Positions 36,927 to 45,444 are shown, counted from the first letter of the stretch. The stretch is 45,444 nucleotides of DNA from Methylobacterium sp. E-065 (GCF_022829605.1 NZ_JAKSYD010000203.1:1-45444); one strand, 5' to 3'. Made by a program: numbers and translations. The notes: generated from the sequence alone by a model not told the origin.

Positions 36927-37150
36927 CTCACCCTACCGGAAGCGATTTTATCGAGCCTTCCGTGGCTTGAAAGCCATTCGCGAAGCGCGAGGCGGATCCA
37001 ATCAGGACGCGATGCGCTTCGACCGGCTTCTGCGATGTGGAGGTCAAGAGCAGCCAGAAGATCCGGTGGCAAACGAACATTGACTGAGGTCGTATGCGCT
37101 GGCGGCCGCCCAGGTCTCCGAGATTTGTTGGTGCCAAGTATTGACGTCAT
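36923..37150 (-). CDS. Ribbon-helix-helix regulator (AT-rich operon gene 1)
   Basis: 75 aa from ATG 37150. SVNVRLPPDLLAALDLHIAE and SRPDWIRLALREWL are the strand, helix and helix of a CopG/ParD-like RHH domain, preceded by a basic arm (NKSRRPGRPPAHTT). Such proteins often autoregulate toxin-antitoxin or defence operons. The gene is GC-rich while the three genes after it are AT-rich, so the regulator and the rest may have different origins, joined by an ATGA overlap. Confidence 0.75.
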   Translation of the reverse strand: MTSILGTNKSRRPGRPPAHTTSVNVRLPPDLLAALDLHIAEAGRSASRPDWIRLALREWLSSHGRLDKIASGRVR

Positions 37151-37239
37151 GAATTGATGGTGCCAGAAATATCGGACCGTAGCAAGGCTCCTACCCCTTG
37201 CCACGGCCCTAACCACCCTCGATCCCTGGGAGATCGAAA

Positions 37240-37971
37240 ATGGCTGACCGTGCCCATAGCACGAGTCGGCGAGCGCTGCTCGCTGGCCTCGCGACCTCCA
37301 CCGCCCTGACCGTGCCTGTGTTGGCAGGCGACACGCATCCAGACACCGAACTGCTCGACCTCTGGCACCGCCGCGGCCTCGCTGAGGCGGCGGCAAAGGC
37401 GGCGGGCAAGCGCCAAGACGATCTATCGGACGCAACGCCGTTCCCCGCGCCACCCGAGGCCGTGTTCGTTCAGGCTGGAGACGAGGCATTCGGCTTCCTG
37501 GGGCTCGCGACGTCACACGGCTCCGGCCGGCTCTGGTACTCTGTCCAGGCGCCGGGCGCAGGCGGTCGAGCGGGGCCGCTGCGGCGCCCGCGGACCCGGG
37601 TCGTTGACGAGCCCTTCCCAGAGGGGCACGTGCTTCACGGTACGGACTGCACGATCGGCCGGCGCGTGGCATGGCCGGAGGCGCAGGCTAGAGCTGACGC
37701 GATCGTCAGGGCCTGGGACGACTGGAGAGCCGAGCTGGATCGGATCTACACGGTGAGTGGCCTTGATGTGGCCAACGCCGAGTGGGAAGCGCTCGACGAC
37801 GCCCAGGCCGAACTCGACGGCGCGATCCGCGACGCCACGGCGCACACGCTCGATGGGCTGCGGATCAAGGCGCGGCTGGCACAGAATGACCTGGATGACG
37901 ACACGGATCCGGAGCCGACGCTGATCGCCGGGTTGGTGCGGGACATCCTGGCGATGCAGGCTGCAGCCTGA
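37240..37971 (+). CDS. Phage-associated protein with Tat-like N-terminus, 243 aa
   Basis: GGGAGAT 6 bases before ATG 37240. The N-terminus STSRRALLAGLATSTALTVP resembles a twin-arginine signal, as in a group of prophage proteins found just ahead of the DEAD-box helicase in alphaproteobacterial phages. Then HPDTELLDLWHRRGLAEAAA and two helical repeats rich in Asp/Glu (SGLDVANAEWEALDDAQAEL). Role unknown. TGATG overlap with the helicase ties it to replication genes. Confidence 0.65.
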   Translation: MADRAHSTSRRALLAGLATSTALTVPVLAGDTHPDTELLDLWHRRGLAEAAAKAAGKRQDDLSDATPFPAPPEAVFVQAGDEAFGFLGLATSHGSGRLWYSVQAPGAGGRAGPLRRPRTRVVDEPFPEGHVLHGTDCTIGRRVAWPEAQARADAIVRAWDDWRAELDRIYTVSGLDVANAEWEALDDAQAELDGAIRDATAHTLDGLRIKARLAQNDLDDDTDPEPTLIAGLVRDILAMQAAA

Positions 37972-39725
37972 TGCAGCTTCGCCCCTATCAGATCGACCTC
38001 GTGCGTCGCGTCGGCGCGGCTCTCTCTGAGCACCGCTCCGTCCTCCTCCAGCTCCCAACAGGAGGCGGGAAAACGCACATAGCCGCCCATGTGGCCGGCG
38101 TGTCCGCCGCGGTCGGCGAGCGGGTTTGGATGATCGCGCATCGACGGGAGATCGTCGGACAGACAAGCCGGTCTATGACAAGCCTCGGCGTACCCCACGG
38201 CGTCGTCGGCGCCGGGCGGCCGTTCGAGCCCGATCGACCCGTCCAAGTCTGCGCGATCGGCAGCCTCACGCGGCGCGCCGATGCGCTGCCGTCGCCCGAC
38301 CTGATGATCTGGGACGAGGCGCATCACGTCGCGGCCAAGTCGTGGGCCGCTCTGCGGGCGCGCTTCCCAGATGTGCGTCACCTGGGCCTCACGGCGACGC
38401 CAGAGCGCCTGGACGGCAAGGGGCTCGGCGACTTCTTCGCCGAGCTGATCTGTGGTCCCACGACCGCCGAGCTGATGGCGGCGGGGCACCTGTCGCCCTA
38501 CCGGCTGTTCGCCCCGACGATCCCGGACCTCCGGGGCGTCGATGTGCGGGCCGGCGACTGGGCGCGCGAGCAGCTCGCCGAACGCATGTCCGGTGCGACG
38601 CTGGTCGGCGACGCGGTGGAGCACTATCGACGTCACGCCGATGACGCCCGCGCGATCGCGTTCTGCGTCACGGTGGAGGCGTCCAAGGCGCTCGCCGCCC
38701 GGTTCAACGCCGCTGGCATCCCGGCCGCGCACGTCGGCGGCGACACGCCGGCCGAGGAGCGCGACGCGTCGATCGCCGCCCTTGAGGCCGGGCGCCTGCG
38801 GGTGCTCACGAACGTCGAGGTGTTTACCGAGGGGTTCGATCTGCCCGTGATCGACGCAGTGATCTTTCTGCGGCCGACCCGCTCGCTCGCGCTGCATCGG
38901 CAGATGGTCGGGCGGGGACTGCGGGCAGCGCCCGGGAAGGGCGCCACGATCATCCTCGATCACGCGGGACTGTTCTACGAGCACGGGTTGCCGGACGACG
39001 CGGTGGAGTGGTCTTTGGATCAGCCGGCGCGGCGGCGCATGGCATTTAACGTCGAGCGCCTTCGGCGTTGCCCGGAATGCTCAGCCGTTCACCCCATGGC
39101 CTGGGCATGCCCTGAATGTGGACGCGCCTACGCTGTCGCTGACCGTACGATCCAGGAGGTCTTCGCGGACCTACAGGAAGTTCGGAGGCCCAATGGCAAC
39201 ATTCCACCGTTCGGCTACCCAGACGGCGCTTGTGAACCGCAGATGATTTTCGCTCGACGTGTAGGGATCCCCTACAGGCGCATATACCACTTGGTGAAAG
39301 CCGGCATGCCGTCCGCGCCAAATGGCTGGATCATTGTTGAACCGGCTATCGCATGGATCGAGTCGAATGGAGCAGCCAAGCCGAGATTTGCCGGCGACAC
39401 CATGCGGCAGTTTGCAGATCGAATGAGCACCACGCGTAAGCAGGTCCATTTGGCAAAAAAGGCAGGCCTGCCCTTGGAGGATGACGGTTCAGTCAAGGTG
39501 CAGGATGCAATGTTATGGTGGAAGACTTGGCCCCGGAGATGCGTAACGCGGTTTCCGGCGGGATTTGAAACGCTTGCTGCCTTTGTTAGGCGCGTCGGAA
39601 GAACTGATGCGAGTAGGCTTGCTAAGCTCGGTCTAACCCGCGAGCCAAACGGCCTAATTCACATTGAGAAGGGCCTGGCGTGGCTTTCGGAACATAGACC
39701 CAAAGCTCGTAGAAAAAGGCGGTAA
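37971..39725 (+). CDS. Superfamily 2 helicase with C-terminal HTH repeats
   Basis: 584 aa. Helicase core (1-390): Q-like LRPYQIDLV, Walker A PTGGGKT (about 29-35), DEAH in LMIWDEAHHV (about 115), LTATPER, and motif VI QMVGRGLRAAPGKG (about 310). A C4 zinc site follows (CPECSAVHPMAWACPECG). After residue 390 the usual phage C-terminus is replaced by three similar units of about 55 residues, each like a MerR/excisionase HTH: ARRVGIPYRRIYHLVKAGMP (about 426), ADRMSTTRKQVHLAKKAGLP (about 482), VRRVGRTDASRLAKLGLTR (about 539), each ending in a strand and AIAWIE, AMLWWK or GLAWLSE. Lower GC from about 39,230 on. It probably unwinds DNA during phage replication. Confidence 0.85.
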   Translation: MQLRPYQIDLVRRVGAALSEHRSVLLQLPTGGGKTHIAAHVAGVSAAVGERVWMIAHRREIVGQTSRSMTSLGVPHGVVGAGRPFEPDRPVQVCAIGSLTRRADALPSPDLMIWDEAHHVAAKSWAALRARFPDVRHLGLTATPERLDGKGLGDFFAELICGPTTAELMAAGHLSPYRLFAPTIPDLRGVDVRAGDWAREQLAERMSGATLVGDAVEHYRRHADDARAIAFCVTVEASKALAARFNAAGIPAAHVGGDTPAEERDASIAALEAGRLRVLTNVEVFTEGFDLPVIDAVIFLRPTRSLALHRQMVGRGLRAAPGKGATIILDHAGLFYEHGLPDDAVEWSLDQPARRRMAFNVERLRRCPECSAVHPMAWACPECGRAYAVADRTIQEVFADLQEVRRPNGNIPPFGYPDGACEPQMIFARRVGIPYRRIYHLVKAGMPSAPNGWIIVEPAIAWIESNGAAKPRFAGDTMRQFADRMSTTRKQVHLAKKAGLPLEDDGSVKVQDAMLWWKTWPRRCVTRFPAGFETLAAFVRRVGRTDASRLAKLGLTREPNGLIHIEKGLAWLSEHRPKARRKRR

Positions 39726-39771
39726 CACGCAGCTCCGATATTTTGTCGCGCGCTCAAATTTTCGCTTGCGT

Positions 39772-40761
39772 ATGCGGAAACCGCCGGTCGACGACTCGGT
39801 CATCCAGCGTGGGTTGGAGAGAAAAGTGCCGGCAACGACGCAGAGCACCACCCAAGGCGCAAGCAAGCGCCGTAAGATGACGATCGAGGACGCACTGCGC
39901 TGGGCGATCCGCGACGAGCTGCCGAAGCGGCGGGAGGACAGCCCGATCCGCGGCCCGCGATGCGCGTCCGACCCGGTCTGGCGCATGGTCGCCATGGGCG
40001 GTCGGGTCGACAACTGGAGCCGTGAGCCCGGGATGCCGCCGGCCATGGGTGACCCCCATCCGGACGCGATCACGATCGAAGCCCACCTTCAGGTCCTCAG
40101 CGAGACGCTGCAGAAGGCTGCGGCTGGTTCGGCATTGTGCCCGCTCGATCTGACGCCCTATCCCGTCCAAGTCGGGCTTCGCGGCAAGGCGAGCCTTGAG
40201 GCGATGACTTCGACCGCGATGCACGCGACGCCCGCTTGGCTCATGACCGCCGCGATCCGCAACCGCCCGGAGGTCGCCGGCGGCATCGAGATCGAGCCGG
40301 TGAAATCGACCAATGGCAAGATCACGCTGTGGCGAACCAAGCTCACACCCTGCGGCGAGGGCCCGGATGGCAAGCCGTGGTTCACCAGCCACGATGAGGT
40401 CGCGCTCTCGAAAGGCGACAGCCGCGACATGGGTCTGTTTTGCAAGTTGACCTACACCCGCACGGGCGTTGAGGTCCTGGAGGAGCAGCTGCGCTATGCC
40501 TACTGGCATGCGGCGCTCGTCTACCTCGTGCCGGCGCTTCAGTTCCTCACCAGCATCGAGGTCCTGTCGCCGAGGGCGCCGATCGCGCCGTGGCTGGAGC
40601 CGAAAGAAGAGGAGCGCGCGCCGCTGCCGAACCTGCGGCCGCGCCGTCACATCGAGAATGATCGCCGAGTGGCCGGACGCCGAGCGGCCCCGCTCCGGGC
40701 CTCCCCAGTCCGGAAGATCGACCCCCGGGATTGGGCGCCATCCAGCGAGCGTACAGGCTGA
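39772..40761 (+). CDS. Conserved prophage protein, 329 aa
   Basis: The motif IEDALRWAIRDELPKRRED and then SREPGMPPAMGDPHPDAITI are familiar from proteins that follow the helicase in related prophages; function unknown. ATG 39772 (MRKPPVDDS) is chosen; ATG 39877 (MTIEDALR) would remove a basic leader. The C-terminal tail (IEVLSPRAPIAPWLEPKEEE and an Arg-rich end) is flexible. Last phage-like gene before host sequence. Confidence 0.65.
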   Translation: MRKPPVDDSVIQRGLERKVPATTQSTTQGASKRRKMTIEDALRWAIRDELPKRREDSPIRGPRCASDPVWRMVAMGGRVDNWSREPGMPPAMGDPHPDAITIEAHLQVLSETLQKAAAGSALCPLDLTPYPVQVGLRGKASLEAMTSTAMHATPAWLMTAAIRNRPEVAGGIEIEPVKSTNGKITLWRTKLTPCGEGPDGKPWFTSHDEVALSKGDSRDMGLFCKLTYTRTGVEVLEEQLRYAYWHAALVYLVPALQFLTSIEVLSPRAPIAPWLEPKEEERAPLPNLRPRRHIENDRRVAGRRAAPLRASPVRKIDPRDWAPSSERTG

Positions 40762-41070
40762 CAGGCGTTTCGGCTTCAAAGCTCGGTTATCGCTGTCGCC
40801 GGTCTGCTTGCGACCCAACCCAGCCGTACACGAGCGCTCAAGCGATCACCGAAAGCGGAAGTATTTTCCACCGCAGCTCCAGCTGACCTGACCGGCTAGA
40901 TGTTCGGTCCCGGCAGTAGATGACCCTTCGCCGACTTCGAGTCTGTCAGCTGAGGGTCCGCTCACGGGTCGGAAGCGGACGCGGCGTGGTACGGCATCCC
41001 GAAAGCGCCACCTGCCAACTACGCCGCCCCTTTGACCCCTTCATGTCATCCGCGCGAGCACGTCCTCCTT
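40762..41070. other. Right junction region
   Basis: About 309 bp with no convincing gene. Phage-like content ends here and metabolic genes begin. I find neither the missing 3' half of tRNA-Thr nor a repeat of the left-end sequence, so the exact boundary is undefined. Confidence 0.45.
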
Positions 41071-41610
41071 TCAGAGCTTGCGGTGCAGGAAGGCCATGAC
41101 GACGTGGCCGGCCAACACCGCCAAGAGCGTGAAGGCCAGCCAGTGATGGAGCAAATCACCGGGGGCAACCATCCAGGCGATCTTCTCGTCGCGCCCGGGC
41201 ATCACCGGGATGCCGTAGGGCGTAAACGGCTTGCCCGAGCCGTATTGGCGCAGCAGCGCGAGGCCCGGCACGACGACCATCAGCGCGTAGATGAGAAGAT
41301 GAACAGCGACCGCGGCGCGACCAAGTCGCCCCGGATGTGGCGGGCGCCGGGCCATGTTCGCCAAGCCCCAGGCACCGCGCAGCAGCACGAGCACGTACAG
41401 GGTGAAGCCCAAGGTGAAGTGGCTGCCGCCGACGATGCGCGTCACTGCGTTGTCGCCGGTGGCGACGTACAGCAGCGCGCCTGCGAACTGCCACGAGAAC
41501 AGCGCGGCCATCAGCCAGTGGAACGCACGGCTGACGCGGCCGTAGCGGCGTGGTGTATCCAGCCACCCGACTACGACCGGGGCTGCGTCGGTACCGCTGG
41601 CCGCGCTCAC
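41071..41610 (-). CDS. Cytochrome b561-type membrane protein
   Basis: 179 aa from GTG 41610, overlapping the preceding gene by GTGA. Four membrane helices with haem-ligand His: RAFHWLMAALFSWQFAGALL, GSHFTLGFTLYVLVLLRGAW, AVHLLIYALMVVVPGLALL and LHHWLAFTLLAVLAGHVVMA. Bacterial b561 proteins pass electrons in the inner membrane. Co-transcribed with the acyl-CoA dehydrogenase family gene, perhaps as its electron outlet (inference). Confidence 0.88.
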   Translation of the reverse strand: MSAASGTDAAPVVVGWLDTPRRYGRVSRAFHWLMAALFSWQFAGALLYVATGDNAVTRIVGGSHFTLGFTLYVLVLLRGAWGLANMARRPPHPGRLGRAAVAVHLLIYALMVVVPGLALLRQYGSGKPFTPYGIPVMPGRDEKIAWMVAPGDLLHHWLAFTLLAVLAGHVVMAFLHRKL

Positions 41611-42755
41611 GCAATGGTCCCGTCCCACAGGTCCCCGGCCATGCCTCCGGCCCTGAGGATCTCCTCGGCGGACGTGGTGAGGGCCCGGTCCGGCCCAGGC
41701 TGGCGCAGGTAGGTGGCAAGGTCGCGAGACAGCCGCTCCAGGGGATGCGGGCGCAGGAATCCTTGCAGACCGACCGAGCGCTGGGCGAGTTGCAGCACGT
41801 CGAGCCCGGCCCGCTCCACGGCTAGCCGTGCCAGATTGACGAGTGCGACGACGCGCTCCGGCGGAAGGATGCCCTCGGAAACCGTCTCCGCAGCGCGGTT
41901 CACCCACAGCCTGGCCCCTTCGACCGCGATGGCACCCTCGCCGAGACGCGCGAGCTGGTGTGGGTCGCCGCCGCGGCCGGTCGCGGCGAGATGCCCCCGC
42001 CAGGCGTCGAACACAGCCTCGATGCCTCCGACCTGCACGGCCGCGAACCGCCACGCGCCGCCCGAAAAATCTGGCTGGCGGAAGTAGTCGTCCGGGTCGC
42101 CCAGAACGTCCTCCGCCGCCACGGCGATGCCGCCGAAGTCGAGAGTTCCCGTGGCCGAGGCGCGCATGCCGTGGGCTCGCCACGCCGACAGGTCGCTCCG
42201 GGTCCCGGGCTTTAGAGGCACCACCAGCATCAGGGTTCCGGTCCCGGCCGAAGCGCGGCTCGTCACGAGCGCACGGGTGACGAAGCCCGCCCCAGAGGCG
42301 AATGTTTTCACGCCGCTGAGCGACATGCCGTCAACGCCATCCTGCAGGACCAGGCCGCCCTCGGGCGGCTCTGTGTTCCAAACGCCGAACAGGTGGCCAG
42401 CAAGAGCATCTGCGAACAGGCGCTCTTGCTGGCCGGCGTCACCGTGCCGAGCGATGAGCTGCAAGGCGTTGACGTGACCCTCGTAGAGCCGCCCGAGGGC
42501 GAGGCTGCCGTATCCCACCGATCGCAATACCGTGGCGAGCCTGGAGGCTCCCGACTCCTCACCGAGATCAGCACCGCCAGCCCAGGACGGGACGGGCGCC
42601 GCGAGCAAGCCCAGACGTGCTAGGTCGGCGACGTCTTCGGCTGGGAAGCCGTCATCGCGATCCTGCGTTTGCGCGCGCTGCGCTGCCGACTGTGACACCG
42701 CGCGTGCCGCGGCGACGGCGTCAAACGTCAGGTCGAGCGGCGTGCGCTGATCCAT
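41607..42755 (-). CDS. Acyl-CoA dehydrogenase family flavoprotein
   Basis: 382 aa; GGGAGA 5 bases ahead of ATG 42755. Flavin-dependent fold: N-terminal helices (FPAEDVADLARLGLLAAPVP), a beta domain (GLVLQDGVDGMSLSGVKTFA, LMLVVPLKPG), and C-terminal helices (ARLAVERAGLDVLQLAQRSV, GLQGFLRPHPLERLSRDLAT). The sequence is closer to the SfnB/DszC-type monooxygenase-like branch than to classic beta-oxidation enzymes, so the substrate is uncertain. Confidence 0.82.
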   Translation of the reverse strand: MDQRTPLDLTFDAVAAARAVSQSAAQRAQTQDRDDGFPAEDVADLARLGLLAAPVPSWAGGADLGEESGASRLATVLRSVGYGSLALGRLYEGHVNALQLIARHGDAGQQERLFADALAGHLFGVWNTEPPEGGLVLQDGVDGMSLSGVKTFASGAGFVTRALVTSRASAGTGTLMLVVPLKPGTRSDLSAWRAHGMRASATGTLDFGGIAVAAEDVLGDPDDYFRQPDFSGGAWRFAAVQVGGIEAVFDAWRGHLAATGRGGDPHQLARLGEGAIAVEGARLWVNRAAETVSEGILPPERVVALVNLARLAVERAGLDVLQLAQRSVGLQGFLRPHPLERLSRDLATYLRQPGPDRALTTSAEEILRAGGMAGDLWDGTIA

Positions 42756-42990
42756 GGTGTTCTCCCGCGAAGCCGCGACAAGCGCCATGCTCGCGCTCTA
42801 TCGTCGGCGAACGGCCGCTGCCGGAAGATATTCCAGTCTCCCGGTTTACGGTCCATCACGGCGTGCGACTTAATCGACGGTTACACCGCGGCCGGTCACG
42901 CGGTTTGTTACATCCGCAGCACAGGCTGTTGCTCACTCGGCTTCTCGTGAGCATGCGCATCAGCGCGATGGATCCCGGCAGGTGGCAGAG

Positions 42991-44310
42991 ATGACAGACC
43001 GACCGACGGCCACCCGAAGGTTGCCGGCTGTTACCACGCTGACGGCGACAGCCATCGTGGTGGCCGACATGATCGGCGTCGGGGTCTTCACCAGTCTGGG
43101 GTTCCAGGCCCGGGACGTCACGTCCGGCTTCGCCCTGGTGCTGCTGTGGGTCGTCGGCGGCGGCGTCGCGCTCTGCGGGGCGCTCTGCTACGCCGAGCTC
43201 GCCACGATGTTTCCCCGCTCCGGCGGCGAGTACAACTTCCTCTCACACATGTACGGCCCGGCGGTCGGGTTCATGGCGGGCTGGCTCTCGGCCACCGTCG
43301 GGTTCGCTGCACCGGTGGCGCTCGCCGCTATGGCGTTCGGGCGGTACGCCGAAGCTGTACTGCCCGGCGCGCCTGCACTTCCGCTCGGCCTCGCGTTGAT
43401 CTGGATTGTCACGGCCATCCACCTGCGTGGCTTGCGCCACAGCAGCGTGTTTCAGGTCGCCTTCACGCTGCTGAAGCTCGCTCTGATCGTCGTCTTCATC
43501 GGGGTGGGCTTCGCCCGAGGCGGTGGCCAACCGATCAGCTTCGCCTTCAGCGCGTTCGACCTCACGCAGATCGTCAGCGCCGGCTTCGCGGTCAGCCTGG
43601 TCTTCGTGATGTACGCCTACTCGGGCTGGAACGCCGCGACCTACATCGTTGGCGAGCTCCGCGATCCACATCACAGCCTGCCGCGGGCGTTGCTAGCCGG
43701 GACGGGGGCTGTGGTTGTGCTCTACGTCGCCTTGAACGCGGTGTTCCTCTACACCACGCCGCTGGCGGAGCTCGCTGGCCAAGTCGAGGTCGCCCTGATC
43801 GCCGGGCGTCATGTCTTCGGTGAAGCGGGTGGCCGCCTGGTCGGTATCTTGATCTGCGCCGGCCTGATCCCGACGATCAGCGCGATGACGTGGATCGGTC
43901 CCCGCGTGACAGTGGCGATGGGCGAAGACGTAGAGCCCTTGCAGGTGTTCACGCGCCGCTCGCGCAACGGCGTACCGACTGCCGCCATCCTGCTCCAATG
44001 CGGCGTCGCCAGCCTCCTGCTCCTGACGCAGAGCTTCGAGGCGGTGCTTGAGTTCGTCCAGTTCGGACTGATCGCCTGCTCGTTCCTGACCGTACTCGGC
44101 CTGATCAAGCTCCGGATAACGCGGCCTGACCTACCGCGACCGTGCCGGACCTGGGGCTACCCGTTCACGCCGCTGGTCTTCCTCGCGGTCACCCTGTTCA
44201 TGATGGTCTATCTCGTGGCGGTGAGACCCTTCCAGTCCCTGGCGGGTTTGCTCATGATGCTGATCGGCCTCGTGCTGTACGCAGCCGCCAAGGCGCGAAC
44301 GCGGCGCTGA
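42991..44310 (+). CDS. APC-superfamily amino acid permease
   Basis: 439 aa. TLTATAIVVADMIGVGVFTS is the conserved first helix with the G-(V/I)-G-V-F substrate motif; SGGEYNFLSHMYGPAVGFMA is the helix 3 region. About twelve membrane helices. ATG 42991 follows AGGTGG; GTG 42982 is possible. Divergent from the dehydrogenase gene across a 235-bp intergenic region likely holding both promoters. Confidence 0.9.
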   Translation: MTDRPTATRRLPAVTTLTATAIVVADMIGVGVFTSLGFQARDVTSGFALVLLWVVGGGVALCGALCYAELATMFPRSGGEYNFLSHMYGPAVGFMAGWLSATVGFAAPVALAAMAFGRYAEAVLPGAPALPLGLALIWIVTAIHLRGLRHSSVFQVAFTLLKLALIVVFIGVGFARGGGQPISFAFSAFDLTQIVSAGFAVSLVFVMYAYSGWNAATYIVGELRDPHHSLPRALLAGTGAVVVLYVALNAVFLYTTPLAELAGQVEVALIAGRHVFGEAGGRLVGILICAGLIPTISAMTWIGPRVTVAMGEDVEPLQVFTRRSRNGVPTAAILLQCGVASLLLLTQSFEAVLEFVQFGLIACSFLTVLGLIKLRITRPDLPRPCRTWGYPFTPLVFLAVTLFMMVYLVAVRPFQSLAGLLMMLIGLVLYAAAKARTRR

Positions 44311-44348
44311 GCCTGACGGCCATGCTCCCGCGATGTGATCGCCCCGCT

Positions 44349-45080
44349 CTAGCCGGCGTCGGATTTGCTGCCGCGTAACACGTCGAGCCGATACTCAGCG
44401 GTCCTCGACTGCTTCACGACCGTCGCAAAATTCCGAGCGCCCGCGATAAAGCCTTCGGCTGCTTCGTCGCCGGAGAGGGGATAGTGGGTCACGCCGAGCC
44501 AGTGGACCAGAACGATATCAGCCTCGGGTAACAGAGCGCCTCGGACACGCGCGACCAAGCGCGTGAGATCGGCGCGGTCGAGATAGTACGCTACCTCCGA
44601 GATCACGATGAGGTCGAACCGCCCGTCTGGCCAAGCGTCAGGAACAGCGGCCAACATGAAGCGCGCGTTCGGGCAATCGGCGCATCGCGCCCGCGCGGCA
44701 TCCAGAACGGACGGCACCACGTCGAGCCCGATCAGCGCATCGCAGCGCCGGCAGAGCTGATGAGTGAACACGCCGATGGAGCATCCCACGTCCAGTGCCG
44801 ATGCGTAGTGAGCGCGCGGCAGGGCGGCAAGCGTCGCGGCATACTTGTCGCGCTCGTACGGGCTCGTGGCGAAGTGCCACGGATCCGCCTCGGTCGCGTA
44901 CATGCCCCTGAAGTAATCTTGATCCAGAGTTTTCGTTCGACGGCCGGTCGCAGCGTCGGAGGGACTGTCGGAAGTCGTCTCCAAGCCTGTGGCTCCTCTG
45001 ATCCCGATTAAGGTACTCGTGGCGGCAACGGCTCCGGACTGGAGCATGTGACGGCGTGAGACGGGCTCGCGTACGCGCAC
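44349..45080 (-). CDS. NodS-like SAM-dependent methyltransferase
   Basis: The core YFRGMYATEADPWHFATSPY, ERDKYAATLAALPRAHYASA, LDVGCSIGVFTHQLCRRCDA and LDVVPSVLDAARARC is the NodS/SAM-methyltransferase pattern. GTG 45080 is chosen because GAGGTG lies 4 bases upstream; ATG 45047 is possible. The N-terminal 40 residues (VSRRHMLQSGAVAATSTLIG) look like a twin-arginine signal, odd for a SAM enzyme, so the true start may differ. Ends with FATVVKQSRTAEYRLDVLRG. Confidence 0.75.
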   Translation of the reverse strand: MRVREPVSRRHMLQSGAVAATSTLIGIRGATGLETTSDSPSDAATGRRTKTLDQDYFRGMYATEADPWHFATSPYERDKYAATLAALPRAHYASALDVGCSIGVFTHQLCRRCDALIGLDVVPSVLDAARARCADCPNARFMLAAVPDAWPDGRFDLIVISEVAYYLDRADLTRLVARVRGALLPEADIVLVHWLGVTHYPLSGDEAAEGFIAGARNFATVVKQSRTAEYRLDVLRGSKSDAG

Positions 45081-45363
45081 AATACACCTCAGGGTGCCAG
45101 TAACTGTGAGACTGGGGAACAGCACGCAGTCGGGACAGTTCCGAGCACAGGCGCCGGCGTTCTTTCGAGAAAACGCTTTGGCGCTAGCGCAGTCGCCCGC
45201 TCCGATGCTGTTGCGATTGAGACCGGACCCTCGGCTACCCCTCATCAGAGATGCCCCCATAGGCCGCACGGCTATGCTTGGTCTGAACGTCGAGCAGCCA
45301 GCTCCTAGTGCAGTGACGCGGACGGAGGATTCACGCGTAGGATGAGACGTGCGAGTCTGGGCG

Positions 45364-45444
45364 ATGGCTCAGACGGTATGCGTGCTCCTCGATGCGACCG
45401 ACGCGGCACGGTTGGCTGCGATTGCCAGCGACCGCTGCCGTCCG
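45364..45444 (+). mobile_element. Start of an IS630-family transposase (partial)
   Basis: The final 81 bp read MAQTVCVLLDATDAARLAAI then ASDRCRP, the typical N-terminus of IS630-family transposases in Methylobacterium. The gene is cut by the window end. Confidence 0.7.

Noticed and set aside
41071..42183. A 370-codon minus-strand frame extending the cytochrome b561 gene upstream
   Set aside because: The upstream part is an Arg/Gly/Pro-rich shadow of the acyl-CoA dehydrogenase gene; the GTG at 41610 in a GTGA overlap is the sensible start.
1..45444. CRISPR array
   Set aside because: No regularly spaced short repeats with unique spacers were seen; the repeats present are gene tails, leaders and iterons.

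Overview
The window looks like a GC-rich alphaproteobacterium of the Methylobacterium type. Signs are small GapR/DUF2312, MucR, DUF6894, PilZ and GcrA-like proteins, ATGA/GTGA-overlapped genes with G/C-rich third positions, and the start of an IS630-family transposase at the right edge. The genus is inferred from family content; no database was searched.

About 1-41 kb is an integrated phage-like element. It starts beside the 5' half of a tRNA-Thr(UGU) gene (1-44), followed by a tyrosine integrase and an excisionase-like HTH gene. A long leftward early operon (minus strand, 14,250 down to 90) carries about 25 small overlapping genes, including GapR, DUF5131, an ASCH protein, a winged-helix/SANT-like repeat protein and an HNH nuclease. 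A CI-like S24 repressor (21,950-22,624, minus) and a divergent Cro-like gene (22,698, plus) start the rightward early operon, which runs to about 31.4 kb (small proteins, TAXI-type binding protein, MT-A70 methyltransferase, replication-type winged-helix protein with internal iterons, MucR). A phage helicase block lies at 37.2-40.8 kb. No capsid, portal, terminase, tail or lysis gene was recognised, so the element is a replication/regulation remnant or a satellite-like element rather than a complete prophage.

The most striking theme is repeated cargo insertion. In the leftward operon at least four plus-strand cargoes sit inside minus-strand phage genes: an FkbM methyltransferase, an HNH homing-type nuclease, a small membrane protein, and a small protein plus PilZ pair. 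Some are flanked by duplicated gene ends. Between the leftward operator and cI lies a 7.6 kb cargo zone (two paralogous small proteins, tandem PilZ protein, receiver domain, DUF6894, duplicated zinc-finger genes, secreted protein, MmeI-like restriction-methylation enzyme). It is punctuated by four clear copies and one degenerate copy of one 66-bp gene tail. In the rightward operon two minus-strand small genes sit among plus-strand genes, each behind the same 68-bp leader that can fold over its ribosome binding site. A shared operator, TGGGTAC-N5-GTACCCA, lies at the cI/cro region and at the head of the leftward operon, 8.4 kb apart.

Further cargo at 32.0-37.2 kb is a GGDEF-EAL protein next to a BLUF blue-light sensor, and an AT-rich four-gene minus-strand operon (RHH regulator, beta-rich protein, coiled-coil/2-TM protein, 3-TM protein). 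The last is a good candidate for an undescribed defence or exclusion system. From about 41.07 kb the content is ordinary host metabolism: cytochrome b561, acyl-CoA dehydrogenase family protein, APC permease, NodS-like methyltransferase, then the IS630 start.
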